Source: JAGTVB01 sp049282355 (lineage in GTDB: Bacteria; Pseudomonadota; Gammaproteobacteria; HK1). From it: DNA of 8,155 nt. A model generated the notes under the pieces. It was given only the letters and a program-made list of their open reading frames with translations. It did no database searches and was not told where the DNA came from. The position numbers and the translations under genes were made by a program. Shown one piece after another: positions 6,044-8,155 of the stretch; position 1 is the first letter of the stretch, and every line of letters starts with the position of its first letter. The stretch is taken from positions 1 through 8,155 of the forward strand of contig JBAPTW010000421.1 in assembly GCA_049282355.1 (NCBI GenBank), written 5' to 3'.

Positions 6044-6571
6044 CTAATAGGACCAACGCACGCCGCCGTAGGCGCCGATCCCGGGGGCGCGGTAATTGAA
6101 GACCTCCTCGTATTGCTCGTCCAGCAGGTTTTCGATGCGGGGCGAATAGCTTAAGACCCTGATCGAGCTCATAACTTCCGGCGAGGGTAACCAGCGTATC
6201 GCTCTGTCCAAGGTCGTCCGTTGGCGCTCGAAGAATGGCGCTAGATAGATGTTGTCTTGCTGTTCACCGTTGTAACGGATGTCGAGGTTGAGGTTAGCGC
6301 GATCTCGGCCTTCCGCATTGGGCAAGAAGGCATAGTTGAAGGTGGCGCTGGCAATATGTTTCGGCCGGCGCACGAGTTCATTACCCTCCGGATCCTCACC
6401 GTCGGTGTTTTCGCCACCCTGGTTTTGATGTTCAATGAGGAAAGTCAGATCGTGCGTCCCACTCGCGAAGTTTGGTGTCTTCAGGAACAGATTCGACTGA
6501 TAGTCGATAATAGTCTTGTTGCCATCGAAAAAGAACGTTTTTTCTCCATATCCGATAAACCAAAAAATCAA
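6044..6571 (-). pseudogene. Second BtuB-like TonB-dependent receptor remnant with compensating indels
   Basis: The open frame gives 175 residues from a TTG with no signal peptide. Barrel-type sequence is clear from about residue 8 (EKTFFFDGNKTIIDYQSNLF) to about 51 (THDLTFLIEHQNQ). It then jumps straight to near-C-terminal sequence (ELVRRPKHIASATFNYAFL at about 65-83, NLNLDIRYNGEQQD), so about 200 middle residues appear missing. Residues 123-144 do not look like a TBDR. Reading one frame over gives SDTLVTLAGSYELDQGLKLF. An extra AG (in the AGAG at 6202-6205) shifts the frame and an extra C (C4 run at 6139-6142) restores it. The end is normal (ENLLDEQYEEVFNYRAPG, final VRWSY). The frame stays open upstream to a TGA at 6689-6691 without a usable ATG. 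The plug domain and start are lost, so this cannot be a working receptor. Confidence 0.82.
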
Positions 6572-6635
6572 GACCGGATCAAACAGCTCATTGCACCGGG
6601 TAAAGTATCTTGTGGGCGCTGCTCCAAAACGGCTT

Positions 6636-6663
6636 ATTAGAAAATCTTCATTCCTGAATGCAA
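6636..6663 (-). promoter_or_regulatory. Weak candidate promoter upstream of the TBDR remnant and ABC operon
   Basis: On the minus strand TTGCAT (plus-strand 6658-6663) is followed after 16 bases by TCTAAT (plus-strand 6636-6641), which matches the -10 consensus at five of six positions. A CATTC/GAATG palindrome (6649-6660) overlaps the spacer and -35. If real, it would drive the receptor remnant and the ABC transporter genes. The -35 is poor, so this is tentative. Confidence 0.2.
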
Positions 6664-6789
6664 GTATCGCGGCCCATCGCCGGCGATATCAAAGCAATTG
6701 CCTTGCATCCCAAAGCTCCTAGCCACGGCCAGCGCTGCGGACCACTGGCTGGATGAATCTAAAAACAGAGCTATCGCCCTCGGGTACAT
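6637..6789 (-). CDS. Possible 50-residue protein or gene remnant
   Basis: An ATG at 6789 opens a 50-codon frame ending in tandem stops (TAA TAA at 6639-6634). It begins MYPRAIALFLDSSS and ends YLHSGMKIF. The codons are not strongly biased and no good ribosome binding site is present. I do not recognise it. It may be chance, or what remains of the sequence deleted from the neighbouring receptor gene. Confidence 0.18.
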   Translation of the reverse strand: MYPRAIALFLDSSSQWSAALAVARSFGMQGNCFDIAGDGPRYLHSGMKIF

Positions 6790-6819
6790 ACATTGGCTTT
6801 AATAACCTTACCTTCTTTG

Positions 6820-6832
6820 GTCGAACTTCGAC
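6820..6832. repeat. Palindrome just after the porin stop codon
   Basis: GTCGAA-C-TTCGAC is a perfect 13-bp palindrome four bases past the porin TAG (6837-6839). Flanking TTTG/AAAC bases allow partial extension. No T-run follows on the minus strand, so it could be a weak or factor-assisted terminator, or a 3' RNA-stability hairpin. Confidence 0.4.
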
Positions 6833-6836
6833 AAAC

Positions 6837-7949
6837 CTAAAACTCCGCCGTGAGGCGGATGCCTGGGATAAAGCCCTTGGGACCGTTTTCGCCCTCGAGC
6901 TGTTCGTCCTGGTACTGCAGGTCGGCGGTCACGGCGAAGTAGTCGTTAAGCATGAAGCGCGCGTAGACCTCAAACACTTCCGTTTGGTCGATACCGCTAT
7001 TGCCGCTCTCCAAGTACCCATAGGCTATCCCGATGTTGTCCTGCGGGCGCCGCCAAAGAAGGCCGCTAATATTCAACCCGCCCGAGTAAATCGCTTCGTA
7101 ATCGATCGCCGCCTTATCGTCCTGCCAGCCGAAGCGAACAAAGGCCCCAAGAATGTCACCGAAAGCCTGATCGAAGGAGAATAACAGCTCGGCGCGGGAC
7201 TCGGTGCCCGTACCCTCGGTGTTCAGGAACTCATCGTTGGCGCCGCTGAGCAGCACGCGGTAGTTTCCCTCGCCGAACTCGGTCTCGAGCCGGTAGCCAA
7301 GCTGGAGCCCGTAGTACCAGAAACTGTTGCCGTCATCATTTTCGCCAACGTTCATCACCACCCCCTTGACGCTCACCGGACCCGGTTCCCACTCCAGGGC
7401 ACCGCCCATGTCATAGGAGGGCAAGAACGCATTTGGTCCGTTGACGAGCGCCGCATTCATGAACTGGGTGTACTCGTCGTTGGAATACACGTTCTCATCG
7501 AGGTAATCGGTGGCATCGATGAGTCCTGCGGATAAGCCAAGCTGGTGGTCTTGGGAGAACTCGAAGGTGTGCTTGTACCAAGCCGTGAGCAAATAATCCC
7601 GGTCACGGCCACCGATGTTCTTGACATCGTCTTCAAAGTCACCTCCCCAAGGAGAGAGACCAAACGGGGTTTTGTCGCTTAGGCCGTTGTCGGCGGCAAA
7701 CCCGAACTTCACGAACAGCTCGTCTCGCGCCGTCGGCTGCAGGCTCAACTCCGGTTGGAAGGCAAAACCACCCCCGCCCTCATCCCTTCCGCCATCGTCA
7801 CGATCGAGCAACTGGTATTGGTAAATGCCAGCCACCACGCCGCCAAATCTGAGCCGTGTCTCATCCTCCTCTCCCATCACAAGCTCCAATGCCAGGCTCG
7901 CGCACGGCGCCAAACACATTAACACAGCAACCATGCTCGACCAGTGCAC
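6837..7949 (-). CDS. OprB-like outer-membrane porin
   Basis: This is a 370-residue beta-barrel protein. A hydrophobic signal-like segment (VAVLMCLAPCASLA, about residues 7-20) is followed by a mature part of alternating amphipathic strands and acidic loops. Motifs typical of the carbohydrate-porin OprB family (PF04966) include FMNAALVNGPNAFLPSYDMG at about residues 166-185, then GGALEWEP, FVRFGWQDDKAAIDYEAIYS and VFEVYARFMLNDYFAVTADL. It ends with a terminal phenylalanine (RLTAEF), the usual outer-membrane assembly signal. The family passes sugars or other small solutes, and this member's substrate is unknown. The start is uncertain. GTG 7949 has AGAAG only three bases upstream. ATG 7934 is in frame but without a ribosome binding site. 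Both give a signal peptide lacking the normal positive N-region. It is separated from the B12 genes by a 265-base gap and may be an independent transcript. Confidence 0.85.
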   Translation of the reverse strand: MHWSSMVAVLMCLAPCASLALELVMGEEDETRLRFGGVVAGIYQYQLLDRDDGGRDEGGGGFAFQPELSLQPTARDELFVKFGFAADNGLSDKTPFGLSPWGGDFEDDVKNIGGRDRDYLLTAWYKHTFEFSQDHQLGLSAGLIDATDYLDENVYSNDEYTQFMNAALVNGPNAFLPSYDMGGALEWEPGPVSVKGVVMNVGENDDGNSFWYYGLQLGYRLETEFGEGNYRVLLSGANDEFLNTEGTGTESRAELLFSFDQAFGDILGAFVRFGWQDDKAAIDYEAIYSGGLNISGLLWRRPQDNIGIAYGYLESGNSGIDQTEVFEVYARFMLNDYFAVTADLQYQDEQLEGENGPKGFIPGIRLTAEF

Positions 7950-8155
7950 TTTCTTCTTACTTCTTAGTTTTCGTTGTAACGAGTTGCATACGTAGACTTC
8001 CCCGCTTCATGAATGAACTGCGTTATCACGGATCTTCCATTTTGGTGCCGGTTGATAGTTTGCATAAGTAGCTGTAATTAGGCTACTTTCCGCTCAGAGA
8101 CCCGCTTTTTTCTAGTGACTACGCTGACGTTTCGGTGAGGGATGGCATCAGGCAG
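7950..8155. other. Upstream region of the porin gene, no gene seen
   Basis: These 206 bases run to the window edge. They contain the inverted repeat at 8066-8088 and, on the minus strand, a ten-codon frame (ATG at 7989, preceded by a GGGGAAG ribosome-binding-like sequence) that ends just before the porin start in another frame. No tRNA or terminator is evident. A T6 run near 8105-8111 has no hairpin before it. Confidence 0.5.
8066..8088. repeat. Perfect inverted repeat upstream of the porin gene
   Basis: AAGTAGC and GCTACTT are perfect 7-bp arms around a nine-base AT-rich centre. It lies about 117 bases upstream of the porin start with no T-run on either side, so an operator for a dimeric regulator is more likely than a terminator. 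The regulator is unknown. Confidence 0.5.

Larger units (their letters stand above)
6572..6836. other. Lower-GC, mostly non-coding gap between TBDR remnant and porin
   Basis: This 265-base stretch is visibly richer in A and T than its surroundings, especially around 6480-6660. I see no RNA gene, insertion sequence or full gene. It contains an uncertain 50-codon frame, a weak promoter candidate, a CATTC-CT-GAATG palindrome at 6649-6660 and a GTCGAA-C-TTCGAC palindrome at 6820-6832. It occupies the place where the front half of the second TBDR gene should be. Confidence 0.6.

Noticed and set aside
8089..8115. Intrinsic terminator before the T-run at the right edge
   Set aside because: CCGCT occurs twice as a direct repeat rather than inverted, so no stem forms before the Ts.
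1..8155. CRISPR array, tRNA, rRNA or insertion sequence
   Set aside because: I saw no regularly spaced repeats, no cloverleaf with conserved TTCGANNC context, and no transposase or terminal inverted repeats with target duplication.

Overview
The window looks like a GC-rich Gram-negative chromosome, most likely from a gammaproteobacterium. The evidence is TonB-dependent outer-membrane receptors (TBDRs), an ExbB/TolQ-type channel, a periplasmic-binding-protein ABC transporter, an OprB-like porin and a proteobacterial-style cobalamin riboswitch. I cannot name the genus from the sequence. The theme is uptake of vitamin B12 (or another corrinoid or metal chelate) across both membranes. The locus is striking for how many of its genes are broken.

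Left block (about 1-1983, minus strand). A candidate promoter is followed by a well-conserved cobalamin riboswitch (about 1752-1950), a 233-base leader and a BtuB-like TBDR gene. That gene keeps its ribosome binding site, start, signal peptide and last third of the barrel, but has lost its plug and first half of the barrel and carries a one-base deletion. Two intact-looking genes follow closely: a small cysteine-containing periplasmic protein and the start of a MotA/TolQ/ExbB proton channel, cut by the window edge. They would supply the energy coupling for the receptor.

Centre (about 1982-2530, plus strand). A small inverted island begins with two perfect palindromes. It then holds the C-terminal part of a sirohydrochlorin cobaltochelatase (CbiX-like, B12 synthesis) with no N-terminal half, and an overlapping short reading frame I do not recognise.

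Right-centre (2632-6036, minus strand). Three intact, tightly packed genes encode a periplasmic binding protein, a FecCD/BtuC-type permease and a FecE/BtuD-type ATPase with a C-terminal extension. Eight bases upstream lies a second BtuB-like TBDR remnant (6044-6571). It lacks its N-terminus, appears to lack the middle of the barrel, and has two compensating indels that leave the frame open.

Right (6572-8155). A lower-GC, mostly non-coding stretch holds a 50-codon reading frame of unclear status. Beyond it is an intact OprB-like outer-membrane porin with an odd N-terminus and, upstream of it, a perfect 7-bp inverted repeat.

Taken together, the inner-membrane transporter and the energising genes are intact, while both outer-membrane receptors and the cobaltochelatase are fragments. 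I read this as selective decay of outer-membrane B12 capture and of local B12 synthesis. Assembly or sequencing error remains possible for the small indels. I did not find a convincing new defence, mobile or RNA system.
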